From: Methylomonas rosea
GTDB taxonomy: Bacteria; Pseudomonadota; Gammaproteobacteria; Methylococcales; Methylomonadaceae
Assembly (NCBI RefSeq): GCF_024505055.1
Contig: NZ_JANIBL010000031.1
Coordinates: forward strand, 1-55,970
Length of the DNA stretch: 55,970 nt
Direction of reading: 5' to 3'
Of this stretch, positions 19,036 to 28,658 are shown piece after piece. The translations under genes were made by a program, and so were the position numbers. Position 1 is the first letter of the stretch. Every line of letters starts with the position of its first letter. Below the pieces are notes generated by a model. The model was given only the letters and a program-made list of their open reading frames with translations. It did not search any database and was not told the DNA's origin.

Positions 19036-19956
19036 TCAGGCCACCAAGCGCAGAAAGTAATAGGTCAGCGGCGCGACCAAAATCAGGCTGTCGATCCGGT
19101 CCAACAAGCCGCCGAAGCCGGGCAGCCAACTGCCGGCATCCTTGACTCCTGCTTCGCGTTTGATCGCAGATTCGAACAAATCACCCCACACCGAACCAAT
19201 CGCAATCAGCGGCGGCAAGCCTATCAACAATAGCCAAAACAGGTTTTCCGGCAACGCAAAGCTCATCAACGCGGTACCAAGATAGGCACCCAGCAAATTG
19301 CCGATCACGCCTTCCCAGGTTTTGTTCGGGCTCAGCGCCGTCAGTTTATGCTTGCCAAATAACGATCCGACCGCAAAGGCTGTGTTATCGCTGAGCGCCA
19401 CCGCCGCACCGATCACCAGCAATACGCCGTCACCGCCGGGAATATAGCGGCTGATCAACAGCAAATGCGCCAGCAACCAGGCGATATACGCCCAGCCGAA
19501 GGACGACAAAGCCAGTTGCCTAATGCCGGTACTGACCGCTTGAAACGCCAAAGGCTGCGCGACCGCAACCAGCAACAGCAAGGGCGCCAGCAGGTAAAAA
19601 CCGTCCAATGAGGCCAAGCCGACCGGCACCGCAGTGATGCCCATCAGCTTCAACACCCGCCGGTAGTGAGTGACCAGACCGACCAGTTCGGCGTACTCGC
19701 GCAAGCCCTGCCAAGTCATGCCCAACACCAAGACGCCGACCGCCAACGGGCCGCCGAATACCGCGCCCAAATACAATGGGGCGATGATCGCCCAGGTGCG
19801 CCATTTAACGAACAAGCCTTGCCGGAACAGGTCGCGGCCGTGTGTGCGCAACACCCAGCAGATCAATAACAGCGACAAGCCCAGCAACAGTCCGATACGC
19901 TCGGCGGCTGGTGCGAACAAGGGATTTAACAATGGATTAGCGACGAGCGTGGACAA
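19036..19956 (-). CDS. cdsA: phosphatidate cytidylyltransferase (CdsA-family, YnbB-like)
   Basis: 306 residues with eight or so membrane helices. The CdsA signature is at the C-terminus: SAIKREAGVKDAGSWLPGFG then GLLDRIDS; the usual PGHGG reads PGFGG here. It makes CDP-diacylglycerol from phosphatidic acid and CTP in the inner membrane. It is the third gene of a minus-strand set: ligase-ACP-acyltransferase, CDP-alcohol transferase, CdsA. Because the housekeeping cdsA normally sits by uppS/dxr/bamA, this copy is probably a specialised paralogue like E. coli ynbB beside ynbA. A palindromic repeat lies between it and the CDP-alcohol gene. Confidence 0.88.
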   Translation of the reverse strand: MSTLVANPLLNPLFAPAAERIGLLLGLSLLLICWVLRTHGRDLFRQGLFVKWRTWAIIAPLYLGAVFGGPLAVGVLVLGMTWQGLREYAELVGLVTHYRRVLKLMGITAVPVGLASLDGFYLLAPLLLLVAVAQPLAFQAVSTGIRQLALSSFGWAYIAWLLAHLLLISRYIPGGDGVLLVIGAAVALSDNTAFAVGSLFGKHKLTALSPNKTWEGVIGNLLGAYLGTALMSFALPENLFWLLLIGLPPLIAIGSVWGDLFESAIKREAGVKDAGSWLPGFGGLLDRIDSLILVAPLTYYFLRLVA

Positions 19957-19988
19957 ATCTACCTCCCATAAGACCTGTGTTCGGGCCG

Positions 19989-20107
19989 ATTATTAACCCA
20001 GCCCTTAATATGTCACTCCCGCGAAAGCGGGAGCCCGGTTGCTACTAATGGATTCCCGCTTTCGCGGGAATGACGACCACAATGAATTTAAGGGCCGAGT
20101 TAATAAT
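19989..20107. repeat. MITE-like element with 20-bp terminal inverted repeats
   Basis: ATTATTAACCCAGCCCTTAA (19989-20008) pairs with TTAAGGGCCGAGTTAATAAT (20088-20107), 18 of 20 matching. Between them are CACTCCCGCGAAAGCGGGAG and ATTCCCGCTTTCGCGGGAAT, also palindromic. The right end touches the last base of the neighbour gene's stop codon. No coding capacity. Related sequences occur at 27346-27363 and 52244-52260. Confidence 0.75.
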
Positions 20108-20781
20108 CAAGCATTGGCATTCAAGTACTGCGCGGCGTGGCGCACCCGGACTATACAAGTCACCACGCTACCCAAGGCGATAATCGCCAAAGCCAGCGCC
20201 ATCAGGCCGTAACCGGCAGCGCCGAATCGCGGATGCCAATCGTCCGGTGTAAATCCGAGATATGCGCAACAGGCAATGACGATCGCCATCCGCATCGGCT
20301 TGGCCATCGGCCCGCCGAAATCGCTAGGTGCGCCGACGCTACGCGCTGCCACCCGTATGTATGCGGTAAACACAGCGGTAAATGCCGCCGCATATCCCAG
20401 CAACTCATGACCGCCCGCACTGAATCCGGCTCCTCCCAGTATCAACAGGTCCGCGACCCGGTCCGGGATTTCGTTGTACAAGGCGCCAACCGGCGACGCC
20501 TTACCCCACTCAACGGCCACCATGCCGTCCAGCATATTGCATAACAAGCGCGTGCCGACCAGCAATCCCGCCGCAACCCAGAAGATATGCTGAGGAATGC
20601 CAGAGGCTTGGCGGGTGGCGGCTAAGGCTCCGGCAGCCAGCGCTGCGGCAACGACGCCTGCCAGCGAAATCGCATTGGCGGAAACATTGGCCTGTGCCAG
20701 CAGGCGAGCCAGGGACTTGGACCAGCCTAAGTCTCTGGCGGGTACATGGCGGCGGTCGGAATGTGCGGATTCTTGGTTCAT
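20107..20781 (-). CDS. CDP-alcohol phosphatidyltransferase family protein (YnbA-like)
   Basis: 224 residues with about six membrane helices. The CDP-alcohol motif is recognisable but divergent: CNMLDGMVAVEWGK then GALYNEIPDRVAD. Classical members have DG-x2-AR-x8-G-x3-D-x3-D; here Val replaces the Arg and the first Asp of the last group reads Asn, with an additional Asp-x3-Asp (DRVAD) kept. E. coli YnbA and its relatives show similar drift. It should transfer an alcohol head group onto CDP-diacylglycerol made by the CdsA neighbour. It starts 11 bases after the fusion gene and precedes the MITE-like repeat. Confidence 0.82.
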   Translation of the reverse strand: MNQESAHSDRRHVPARDLGWSKSLARLLAQANVSANAISLAGVVAAALAAGALAATRQASGIPQHIFWVAAGLLVGTRLLCNMLDGMVAVEWGKASPVGALYNEIPDRVADLLILGGAGFSAGGHELLGYAAAFTAVFTAYIRVAARSVGAPSDFGGPMAKPMRMAIVIACCAYLGFTPDDWHPRFGAAGYGLMALALAIIALGSVVTCIVRVRHAAQYLNANA

Positions 20782-20792
20782 GCCTGTTCATC

Positions 20793-23384
20793 CTATTCTT
20801 GGGAGGGATTAGTTTGTTGCTCGGCAAGTAGATTCGCCAAGCAAGTGTGCAACAAGTCCGTCGCTTGCTGTTTATCCATATCGGCGACGATATGAATCGC
20901 CGCGCCGAAGCAGACCTGCACCGAGCTCCGAACCGGCCAGCGCGCGCCTTTCGGCAGAATTTTGTGGCCGCCGGAAATAGCAACTGGAATCACCGGCACC
21001 CCCAGCTCGGTCGCCAGATAACCGATGCCGGGCTTGAACCGCAACAAACGGCCGTCAGACGAACGCGTGCCTTCCGGGTAAATCAATAGCGACCAACCGT
21101 TGTCCATCAACTCGCCACAATGATCCAGGCTGCCGCGTATCGAGCCGTCACGGCTGAACGCAAAGGCGTTGATGGATAAACTTAGCAAGCCGGCAATAAG
21201 TTTTTGACTAAAAAAATAGTCGGCCGCCGCCGCGATACACAAGCGGCGGCGAACCGGCCACGGCAATGCGCGCAGGAGCGATACAGTATCGACATGGCTG
21301 GCGTGATTGGCAATGAACATGACCGGAAATTTCACCTGCTCCAGATGCTCCAGGCCTTTGACGTCGAACGAGCTACTCACCAGCCCTTGTAAGACCGGCA
21401 ATAAAACGCCCTGAATCTGTCCGCGCAAAACCACGGCAAGCTCGGACAACGGCCAACTCGGAAAACGCATCTTCTTGGCCGCTCGCTCGCTACGGCCCAG
21501 CAGCGCTTTCAACTCACCAACCTCGCGGATCGCGAGCAGCTCGGCATCGTCGCAAATGATGCCAAGCTGCGCTTCGATCATTCCGGCCAGTTCGACCCGG
21601 GTCAGCGAATCGCAGCCCAAATCCAGCACCAAATCGGTTTGGTCATTGATGGACTTAATGTCCACTCGGCAGACATTCGCCAGCAATTGTTCGATGCTCG
21701 CCGAGCGAGTGCTAACCGCGACCGTATCGGCAACAGCATCCTGAGTAGATTCGGTATCGACAAACCGGGATTTGACTTTCCAACGCTGAATTTTCAGCAA
21801 GGGCGTGCGTGGAAAATCGCCCGTCCAATACCGGATGTCGGAAATCCGTTGATGCGGCGCCAGCACCGCGTTGGCATTGCGCACCGCGTCCTGGGCGCGG
21901 CGCTGCCGCTCGTCTTCCGGCATCGGTTCCGGAAAGCTCAGGATCGCTGCGATACCTTGCCGGCCGTGGCGGTCAAGCAAATCGGTAACCATGCAGGGCC
22001 CGATGCCCGGCTGTTTACCCAGTTCCAGCTCGATGTCTTCCGGAAATACATTCAAACCGTTGGCCAGCACGATCATGTCCTTGCTGCGACCCTTGATATA
22101 CAGCTCGCCGCGCGCACCAAACGCGCCCAAATCGCCGGTGCGGTATCCTTCTGAATCACTAAAAACCTGCCGCGTCGCTTCCGGATTTTGCCAATAACCG
22201 CGGCTGACGTTGGGGCCGCGCACCAGGATTTCGTCCTGCTCCGACAAGGTCACCGTGACGCCGGCCACCGGCCAGCCGACCGATCCCGGCATCCTGTCAT
22301 CATAGCGATTAACCGAAATCACCGGTGCGCATTCGGTGGTGCCGTAACCTTGAATCACCCGCACGCCCAATAACTCCCAATGCCGCTCCAGCCTTACCGG
22401 CAAGGGCGCGCCGCCGCTGACGAAAAAAACCGGCGTGCCGGCCATGGCCGGGAACAAGCCTTCGGCGCAAAACCGGCGCCAGGTAAACGGCAAGCGTTCA
22501 GTGATTTTCCACCATAGCCGCCAACGCGACTGGCCGCAGCTTTCGACAATCTGTTTTTCCAATGCATGCCAGATCATCTCCAACATCTGCGGCACTGCTA
22601 TCACGCCATCGATGCGCTTGGCCTCCAGCTTACGCATTACCACTTCAGACTGAAAATTACCGGAAAAATAAATCGTCGCCCCTAACAGCAATGGCGCGAA
22701 CAAACCTGCCGTCTGCTCGAACAGGTGTGACAGCGGCAGTAGCGACAGAAACCGCAGCGAGCGTTGTTTGGGGTAAATGTCTTGAATAGCGTTGACGCTA
22801 CTGAGAATGTTGCGATGGCTGAGCACCACCCCTTTCGGGTTGCTGGTGGTTCCGGAGGTAAAGACGATTTCGGCGATATCGTCCGGCAGTGGCCGATAGT
22901 CAAAATCCGCCTGTGCTGCCGGCGCATTGGCTAAAGTGCTTACTGAAAGCTGCGGTAAGGCGTCGAAACCCGGGAGTTGATCGTTACCCAGCACGGCCCT
23001 GGCCTGAGTCGATTCGGCAACCCGGGTAATAAACTCGATGGATAAATGCGGATCAAGCGGCACTACCACCAAGCCGGCTTTGAAACAGGCGAAATAAGCG
23101 GCCACCAACTGCGGATTGGGTTGGCCGCGCAGCAGCAGACAGGCGCCAGGCCGGAAACCTTGCTGGTGAACCAGTTGTCCGGCGATCCGCTCCACGACCT
23201 GATGCAAACGGCGATAAGTCCAGCAATCGTCGCGCAGGCCGACCCTGCCAACCAAGGCGATTCGTTCCGGAAACTCCGCTGCCGCTTGGTCAAGGAGTTG
23301 GTATAGATTGGTCAGAATGGCCATGGCAACGGATGACAAAATAAAATTGTGCCATCTTAGCCAACGGTTTCGAAAAAAGTCCAC
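20793..23384 (-). CDS. acyl-AMP ligase / acyl carrier / 1-acylglycerol-3-phosphate acyltransferase fusion
   Basis: 863 residues; ATG 23324 (MAILTNLYQ) is an alternative start. Domains: AMP-dependent synthetase (about 25-520; phosphate loop EIVFTSGTTSNPKGVVLSH near 170, GYRTGDLGAF, and FPRTPLLKIQRWKVK at the end), an acyl-carrier domain (about 545-620; DLGCDSLTRVEL with the phosphopantetheine Ser), and a PlsC acyltransferase (about 650-863; NHASHVDT gives HX4D, YPEGTRSSDG). It resembles Aas with an ACP inserted: fatty acid is activated, loaded on its own carrier arm and passed to lysophosphatidate. It is the first gene of the minus-strand lipid set. The product may feed CdsA and the CDP-alcohol enzyme. 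Confidence 0.9.
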   Translation of the reverse strand: MDFFRNRWLRWHNFILSSVAMAILTNLYQLLDQAAAEFPERIALVGRVGLRDDCWTYRRLHQVVERIAGQLVHQQGFRPGACLLLRGQPNPQLVAAYFACFKAGLVVVPLDPHLSIEFITRVAESTQARAVLGNDQLPGFDALPQLSVSTLANAPAAQADFDYRPLPDDIAEIVFTSGTTSNPKGVVLSHRNILSSVNAIQDIYPKQRSLRFLSLLPLSHLFEQTAGLFAPLLLGATIYFSGNFQSEVVMRKLEAKRIDGVIAVPQMLEMIWHALEKQIVESCGQSRWRLWWKITERLPFTWRRFCAEGLFPAMAGTPVFFVSGGAPLPVRLERHWELLGVRVIQGYGTTECAPVISVNRYDDRMPGSVGWPVAGVTVTLSEQDEILVRGPNVSRGYWQNPEATRQVFSDSEGYRTGDLGAFGARGELYIKGRSKDMIVLANGLNVFPEDIELELGKQPGIGPCMVTDLLDRHGRQGIAAILSFPEPMPEDERQRRAQDAVRNANAVLAPHQRISDIRYWTGDFPRTPLLKIQRWKVKSRFVDTESTQDAVADTVAVSTRSASIEQLLANVCRVDIKSINDQTDLVLDLGCDSLTRVELAGMIEAQLGIICDDAELLAIREVGELKALLGRSERAAKKMRFPSWPLSELAVVLRGQIQGVLLPVLQGLVSSSFDVKGLEHLEQVKFPVMFIANHASHVDTVSLLRALPWPVRRRLCIAAAADYFFSQKLIAGLLSLSINAFAFSRDGSIRGSLDHCGELMDNGWSLLIYPEGTRSSDGRLLRFKPGIGYLATELGVPVIPVAISGGHKILPKGARWPVRSSVQVCFGAAIHIVADMDKQQATDLLHTCLANLLAEQQTNPSQE

Positions 23385-23498
23385 ATCAATATGCTTGCCG
23401 CCAGTTCGGGGAACTAACTAATACAAACCGGCACTTTCCCTTAGTGGCTAAAGCCTCGTATAGTATCCAGTTGTTAAAAATCCCAGGAATACACAGCA

Positions 23499-26315
23499 GT
23501 GGACACCATCAGCATACGCGGCGCCCGCACTCATAATCTGAAAAACATCGATCTGGACTTGCCGCGTGACAAGTTGATCGTCATCACCGGCTTGTCCGGC
23601 TCCGGCAAGTCTTCGTTGGCGTTTGACACCATTTACGCGGAAGGCCAGCGTCGCTACGTCGAATCATTGTCGGCTTACGCCCGGCAATTTTTGTCGATGA
23701 TGGAAAAACCGGATGTCGACCATATCGAGGGCCTGTCGCCGGCGATTTCCATCGAGCAAAAATCCACTTCGCACAATCCGCGGTCCACGGTCGGCACCAT
23801 CACCGAGATATATGATTATCTGCGGCTGCTGTACGCGCGGGTGGGCATTCCGCGTTGCCCCGAGCATGGTGTATCGTTGGAAGCACAGACCGTCAGCCAG
23901 ATGGTCGATCAAGTCTTGGCGCAGCCGGAAGGCGAGCGCTGGATGTTGCTGGCGCCGGTGATCAACGACCGCAAGGGCGAACACGTGTTGCTACTGGAAG
24001 ATTTGAAAGCACAAGGGTTTTTGCGTGCCCGCATCGACGGCGAAGTCTATGAACTGGACGAGCCGCCGGCCCTGGACTTGAAGAAGAAACACACCATCGA
24101 AGTGATTGTCGACCGCTTTAAAATCCGCGACGACATCCAGCTACGCTTGGCCGAATCCTTTGAAACCGCGCTGCGCTTATCCGAAGGCCTAGCGATTGCC
24201 GCCTCCATGGAAAGCGATCAACAGCTGCTGTTCTCGGAACGTTACGCCTGCCCGCATTGCGGCTACAGCCTCAGCGAACTGGAACCGCGCATCTTCTCCT
24301 TTAATAACCCAAAAGGCGCTTGCCCCAGTTGCGATGGTTTGGGCGTGCGCCAGCATTTCGATCCGCAGTTGGTGGTGCACAATCCGGAGATCAGTTTGGC
24401 CAGTGGTGCGGTGCGCGGTTGGGATCGACGTAATGCGTATTACTACCAGATTATTTGTGCGCTGGCCGCGCATTACAACTTCGATCCGGAAGCACCGTTT
24501 TCACATATCGCCAAAGACATTCAGGCCGCTATTCTGTACGGCAGCGGTGACGAAAAAATCAGCTTTACCTTTCAGATGGGTAATGGCAAACCCAAAACCA
24601 GCCGCCACGCGTTCGAAGGCATCATTCCGAATATGGAACGCCGCTACCATGAAAGCGACTCGCAAATGGTTCGGGACGAGTTATCCAAATACCTGGCGCA
24701 ACAGACTTGCGCGGTGTGCGACGGTGCGCGTTTGAATCTGGGCGCCCGCAATGTGTTTGTCGATGAACAACCCTTGCATCACGTCACCCGCTTGCCGATT
24801 AAACAAACGCTCGGGTTTTTTCAGGGGCTGAATATTCCGGGGCACCGTGGCGAGATCGCCGCCAAGATCAACAAGGAAATTCAGGAGCGGCTGGAGTTTT
24901 TAGTCAACGTGGGTTTGGATTATTTGACTCTGGACCGCAGCGCCGACACCTTGTCCGGCGGCGAAGCGCAGCGCATACGCTTGGCCAGCCAGATTGGCGC
25001 CGGTCTGGTCGGGGTCATGTATGTGCTGGACGAACCGTCGATAGGCTTGCACCAGCGCGACAACGAGCGCTTGCTGAACACGCTGTATCGATTGCGCGAC
25101 TTGGGTAATACTGTGATAGTCGTCGAACACGACGAAGACGCGATTCGCGCCGCCGATCATGTGGTCGACATCGGCCCCGGTGCCGGAGTGCATGGCGGGC
25201 AAATCGTCTCGCAAGGCACGCCGGCGCATATTCTTGCGGACCCCAATTCCTTGACCGGCCAGTATTTGTCCGGCGGCTTGAGCATCGACATCCCCAAAAA
25301 AACCACGCCGCGTGACCCAAGTAAACAAGTCACTATCCGTAAAGCAAGCGGCAATAATCTGCAAAACGTCGATGTCAGTTTCCCGGTGGGTTTGATGACC
25401 TGCGTCACTGGCGTCTCCGGTTCCGGCAAATCGACGCTGATCAACGACACTTTATATAGCCACGCCGCCCGGCTGATTAACGGCGCCAGTTGCATCCCTG
25501 CACCTTGCGAAGCCATTGAAGGACTGGAACACTTCGACAAAGTGGTGGACATCGATCAAAGCCCCATCGGCCGCACCCCGCGCTCCAACCCGGCCACCTA
25601 CACCGGCATTTTCACGCCGGTACGCGAATTGTTTGCCGCCACGCCGGAAGCGCGCTCGCGCGGCTACACGCCCGGCCGCTTCAGTTTTAACGTAAAGGGC
25701 GGCCGCTGCGAAGCCTGCGCCGGCGACGGCGTGATCAAGGTGGAAATGCACTTTTTACCCGACATCTTCGTCCCCTGCGATATCTGCCACGGCAAACGCT
25801 ACAACCGGGAAACCCTGGAAATCCGTTACAAAGGCAAGACCATCCACGAAGTGCTGGAAATGACCGTGGAAGACGCCACCCAATTCTTCTCCGCCATCCC
25901 CAGCCTGGCCCGCAAGCTGCAAACCCTGATCGACGTAGGTTTGAGTTACATCACGCTGGGCCAGAACGCCGTGACCCTATCCGGCGGCGAAGCGCAACGC
26001 GTCAAGCTGGCGAAAGAACTATCGAAGCGCGACACCGGCACCACCCTTTACATTCTCGACGAACCGACCACTGGTCTGCACTTTCATGACATCAAACAAT
26101 TGCTGACCGTGCTGCACACCCTGCGCGATCATGGCAATACCGTGATCATCATCGAGCACAACCTGGACGTGATCAAAACCGCCGACTGGATTGTGGACAT
26201 GGGGCCGGAAGGCGGCAGCGGTGGCGGGATATTGGTGGCGGAGGGCACGCCCAAGCAGATTGCCAAGCACAAGACGTCACACACCGGGACGTATTTAAAG
26301 CGATTTTTCGCGTGA
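23499..26315 (+). CDS. uvrA: UvrABC excinuclease subunit A
   Basis: 938 residues from GTG 23499, matching the usual length (about 940). Two ABC ATPase halves: first Walker [15 protein letters not shown], then signature [17 protein letters not shown]; second [14 protein letters not shown], then [17 protein letters not shown] and [15 protein letters not shown]. Zinc-binding cysteine sets are seen in CPHCGYS with [10 protein letters not shown] and in CEACAGDG with [10 protein letters not shown]. It scans DNA for lesions with UvrB in nucleotide excision repair, in the cytoplasm. Upstream, CAGGA precedes the start by about 13 bases and TATAGT (23458-23463) is a possible -10. No LexA box is obvious. 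Confidence 0.98.
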   Translation: MDTISIRGARTHNLKNIDLDLPRDKLIVITGLSGSGKSSLAFDTIYAEGQRRYVESLSAYARQFLSMMEKPDVDHIEGLSPAISIEQKSTSHNPRSTVGTITEIYDYLRLLYARVGIPRCPEHGVSLEAQTVSQMVDQVLAQPEGERWMLLAPVINDRKGEHVLLLEDLKAQGFLRARIDGEVYELDEPPALDLKKKHTIEVIVDRFKIRDDIQLRLAESFETALRLSEGLAIAASMESDQQLLFSERYACPHCGYSLSELEPRIFSFNNPKGACPSCDGLGVRQHFDPQLVVHNPEISLASGAVRGWDRRNAYYYQIICALAAHYNFDPEAPFSHIAKDIQAAILYGSGDEKISFTFQMGNGKPKTSRHAFEGIIPNMERRYHESDSQMVRDELSKYLAQQTCAVCDGARLNLGARNVFVDEQPLHHVTRLPIKQTLGFFQGLNIPGHRGEIAAKINKEIQERLEFLVNVGLDYLTLDRSADTLSGGEAQRIRLASQIGAGLVGVMYVLDEPSIGLHQRDNERLLNTLYRLRDLGNTVIVVEHDEDAIRAADHVVDIGPGAGVHGGQIVSQGTPAHILADPNSLTGQYLSGGLSIDIPKKTTPRDPSKQVTIRKASGNNLQNVDVSFPVGLMTCVTGVSGSGKSTLINDTLYSHAARLINGASCIPAPCEAIEGLEHFDKVVDIDQSPIGRTPRSNPATYTGIFTPVRELFAATPEARSRGYTPGRFSFNVKGGRCEACAGDGVIKVEMHFLPDIFVPCDICHGKRYNRETLEIRYKGKTIHEVLEMTVEDATQFFSAIPSLARKLQTLIDVGLSYITLGQNAVTLSGGEAQRVKLAKELSKRDTGTTLYILDEPTTGLHFHDIKQLLTVLHTLRDHGNTVIIIEHNLDVIKTADWIVDMGPEGGSGGGILVAEGTPKQIAKHKTSHTGTYLKRFFA

Positions 26316-26330
26316 GTTACCGTTGAGACC

Positions 26331-26711
26331 ATGAACGAGCTGCAAGCAGAAATAAGCCAAGCGATTTAGGCGCATGCCGCAGTCGATGCGATTTATCTGT
26401 AAGGCTCCAGAGCCAAAATACCGCCCGGCCAGATAGCGATTGGGACATAGCGGTGATTTTCAGCGATTTCGAGACCGATCCGCTGGAACGGGCGGTGCGT
26501 CCGCAAATGCGGGAAGCCGAAGTCGAACGCGAGTTAAAACGCTACAAGCAAATCAGCATCGTCGATCTGGAAACCGCGCCGGTCTTGCTGCAAGTTAGTA
26601 TCTTGCAGTCGGCTATCATAATGGTACGACCGCAACGTGCCGCATGTCAGACGCATTGAGCAAAGCATCTGGTCGAAATGGGAAAAGGATTATGAGAGAT
26701 ATTGCCTATGA
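26331..26711 (+). pseudogene. mntA: MNT-type nucleotidyltransferase antitoxin (MntA-like), inactivated
   Basis: From ATG 26331 the frame reads MNELQAEISQAI then TAG, and later IYL, TAA, GSRAK, where the family has IYLFGSRA. One base appears lost after GCCAAAA near 26412. A new frame then carries TARPDSDWDIAVIFSDFETD (the DxD metal pair of nucleotidyltransferases) to about 26610. A second shift leads into YDRNVPHVRRIEQSIWSKWE, ending at TGA 26709-26711, which overlaps the start of the HEPN gene. Two stops and two shifts leave no full product. In working pairs this protein AMPylates the HEPN toxin and silences it. Confidence 0.8.
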
Positions 26712-27069
26712 ACAGGCGCTGATGCGCGACCTGCTGGCGATACAGCGCGCACTACAAGTCTATATCGAAGCCTTCATCGGCATGGCGCGTTATTTCGTCG
26801 AGCAAAAATACCAACTGACAGTCAGCCAGTCGCGCGAAGCACTGGACGAATTGAAAAACCGCGGCGACTTGCCAGCCGATCAGCATGCCGAGCTGATGAA
26901 AATCCTTGGGTTTCGCAACGTGCTGGTGCATGACTACCTGGACCTCAACGACGGCATCGTGCAAGCCATCGTCACCAAAAGGCAGTATGCGATTTTGGAA
27001 GAGTGGATAGTAGCTTGGCAGGGGGCGTTAGATGAGTTTGGGTCAGAATGCCCCAATGGGAATAAGTAA
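26692..27069 (+). CDS. hepT: HEPN-domain toxin, HepT/DUF86 family
   Basis: 125 residues from ATG 26692 (MRDIAYEQALMRDL), the start that overlaps the end of the decayed MNT reading frame as in intact pairs; an in-frame ATG 26644 upstream belongs to the antitoxin's coding stretch. The protein is all-helical, and the ribonuclease motif RX4HXY is complete (RNVLVHDY, about residues 75-82). HepT cleaves RNA, and its Tyr is the site that MntA modifies. The reading frame looks undamaged even though the antitoxin gene is broken. Either the toxin is inactive in another way, or another transferase in the genome protects the cell. Confidence 0.82.
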   Translation: MRDIAYEQALMRDLLAIQRALQVYIEAFIGMARYFVEQKYQLTVSQSREALDELKNRGDLPADQHAELMKILGFRNVLVHDYLDLNDGIVQAIVTKRQYAILEEWIVAWQGALDEFGSECPNGNK

Positions 27070-27345
27070 GCCGATAGGCGGTTCAGGCGCTCCCAAAGCA
27101 ACCGCTAAGCATTAGCTTTATTCTTCGGCAGCGTCCGACCCTAAGCCGTCAGAAGCTCTGCGCCAAGTCGAATGTCTCAAGATGTTGCCAAAGCCGACAT
27201 TCTGGGAGTTTTGCAAATGACCAATCAGTCCTGGCGGTATTGCCACCGTCGATAAAACTCGGAAACTCCGGCTACAAGCCTAGCTTCGTATTAAAGCTGA
27301 TTTAGAGAATAATCAAACCCACCTAAGTGATCATCCTTCGTACTT

Positions 27346-27584
27346 TATTAACCCGGCCCTTAAATTCCCTGGATTCGTCATTCCCCCGAAGGCGGGAGCC
27401 ATTAGCCCGCGCAGCAAATCCACTATAGTCGCTGGGCTCCCGCCTAAGCGGCAATGCCGTTAAGTTAAACCGTTCGCTGAGCGGAGTCGAAGCGAATTGA
27501 CCGGCTTCGACGCCGCTTTGGCTTGGTTAACTTCACGGTATTGGCCTACGCGGAAGGGACGGTATTTAGGGGTGTTAATAATAA
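27346..27584. repeat. composite MITE/REP-like intergenic repeat
   Basis: This lies in the 554-bp gap between hepT (ends 27069) and the LysR gene. TATTAACCCGGCCCTTAA at 27346-27363 matches the left end of the element at 19989. GGTGTTAATAATAAC at 27571-27585 is inverted to it. Inside are CGGGAGCC palindromes (27392-27460) and a TTCGCTGAGCGGAGTCGAAG stretch, the type of widespread bacterial repeat. I see no gene in 27070-27623. Confidence 0.5.
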
Positions 27585-27623
27585 CTTTATCCCTCAGGTT
27601 TAGCCCGACAGAGATTCAGTTAT

Positions 27624-28523
27624 TTAATTTAGCGACAACTCAGCCCGCAAACGCTCTGCCATCAAATCGACGAACGAACGGATTTTGGCCGAGGAATGGC
27701 GACCTTCGCGGTGCAGGATATGGACGGGAAGCGGTGGGCTTTCGAATTCTCCGAGCAAGATCTTCAGTTGGCCGGTGCGTAGCGGTTCGGCGATTTGATA
27801 ATTCAGTAATCGGGCGATGCCCAGTCCGGCCATCGCCGCACTGGCCGCCGAATCGTTGTCGCTGACACTTAGCATCGGTTGTACCTTGACCGATTGCAGT
27901 TGACCATCCCGCTGAAAGCGCATTTCGTTGTTCGGATTCAAGCCGCGGGCCAGAATGATGCGATGTTTGGGCAAATCGTCCGGCGTTTGCGGTATGCCGT
28001 GTTCGGCCAGATAATTCGGCGACGCACACACTACCCGCCTGACCGAACCCACCCGCAACGCCCGGTACGACGAATCGGGCAACTCGGCGATGCGGATTGC
28101 CACATCCACGCCTTCCTCCAGCATGTTGACTACCCGGTCGACGAACAAGGCGTTGACTTCCACCGCCGGATAGCGGCATAAATACTCGATGATGCCCGGC
28201 ATGATGAACAAGCGTCCGAACAATACCGAGGCGGTCACCGTGAGTTGGCCGCGCGGTTCGGCGTTGATGCCCAGCGCAGCATCGTCGGCTTCGTCGGCCA
28301 AGGCGATGATGCGTTTGGCGTCTTCGTAATATTTCTGGCCGGCCTCGGTCATCCGCACGTAGCGGGTGGTGCGGTTCAGCAACTTAACCCCCAAGCGTTC
28401 TTCCAATGCCGCCACCGCCCGCGTTACGGCCGGCGGCGACATCTGCAGCTTGCGCGCGCCACCGGCAAAGCCTTCGGCTTCGACCACCGCCACATAGACA
28501 CTCATCAAATGTAATCTGCTCAT
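27624..28523 (-). CDS. LysR-family transcriptional regulator
   Basis: 299 residues from ATG 28523 (MSRLHLMSVY); a GTG four codons upstream also lies in frame. The N-terminal winged helix-turn-helix (about 1-60) includes GGARKLQMSPPAVTRAVAAL and LLNRTTRYVRMTEAG. The remainder is the substrate-sensing domain (QLTVTASVLFGRLFIMPG, DVAIRIAELPDSSYRALRVG). It resembles the AaeR/DmlR-like LysR proteins. It is divergent from the AhpD-like gene at 28659, the classic layout for control of the neighbouring run 28659-31876, although its inducer is unknown. A palindrome directly upstream of its start may be its own operator. Confidence 0.9.
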   Translation of the reverse strand: MSRLHLMSVYVAVVEAEGFAGGARKLQMSPPAVTRAVAALEERLGVKLLNRTTRYVRMTEAGQKYYEDAKRIIALADEADDAALGINAEPRGQLTVTASVLFGRLFIMPGIIEYLCRYPAVEVNALFVDRVVNMLEEGVDVAIRIAELPDSSYRALRVGSVRRVVCASPNYLAEHGIPQTPDDLPKHRIILARGLNPNNEMRFQRDGQLQSVKVQPMLSVSDNDSAASAAMAGLGIARLLNYQIAEPLRTGQLKILLGEFESPPLPVHILHREGRHSSAKIRSFVDLMAERLRAELSLN

Positions 28524-28528
28524 GTTTA

Positions 28529-28545
28529 ATTCCACTCATCGGAAT
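28529..28545. promoter_or_regulatory. candidate LysR operator
   Basis: ATTCC-N7-GGAAT, containing a T-N11-A core, lies 6 bases before the LysR ATG and 114 bases before the divergent gene. The position fits autoregulation. There is only one site and no footprint, so it is a candidate only. Confidence 0.35.
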
Positions 28546-28658
28546 AGTTAATTGAATATTTTAGATATTATTTAATTTTTCGCAATAGATCACACTGTAT
28601 CCGCCTGTTGAATTTCACTCAGGCGTATGACAAACCTTTCATTATTTGGAGAACACTC

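Noticed and set aside
26316..26460. Intact mntA starting at 26331
   Set aside because: TAG after 12 codons, a TAA in the GSRA motif and a frame change make it a pseudogene unless the sequence is wrong.
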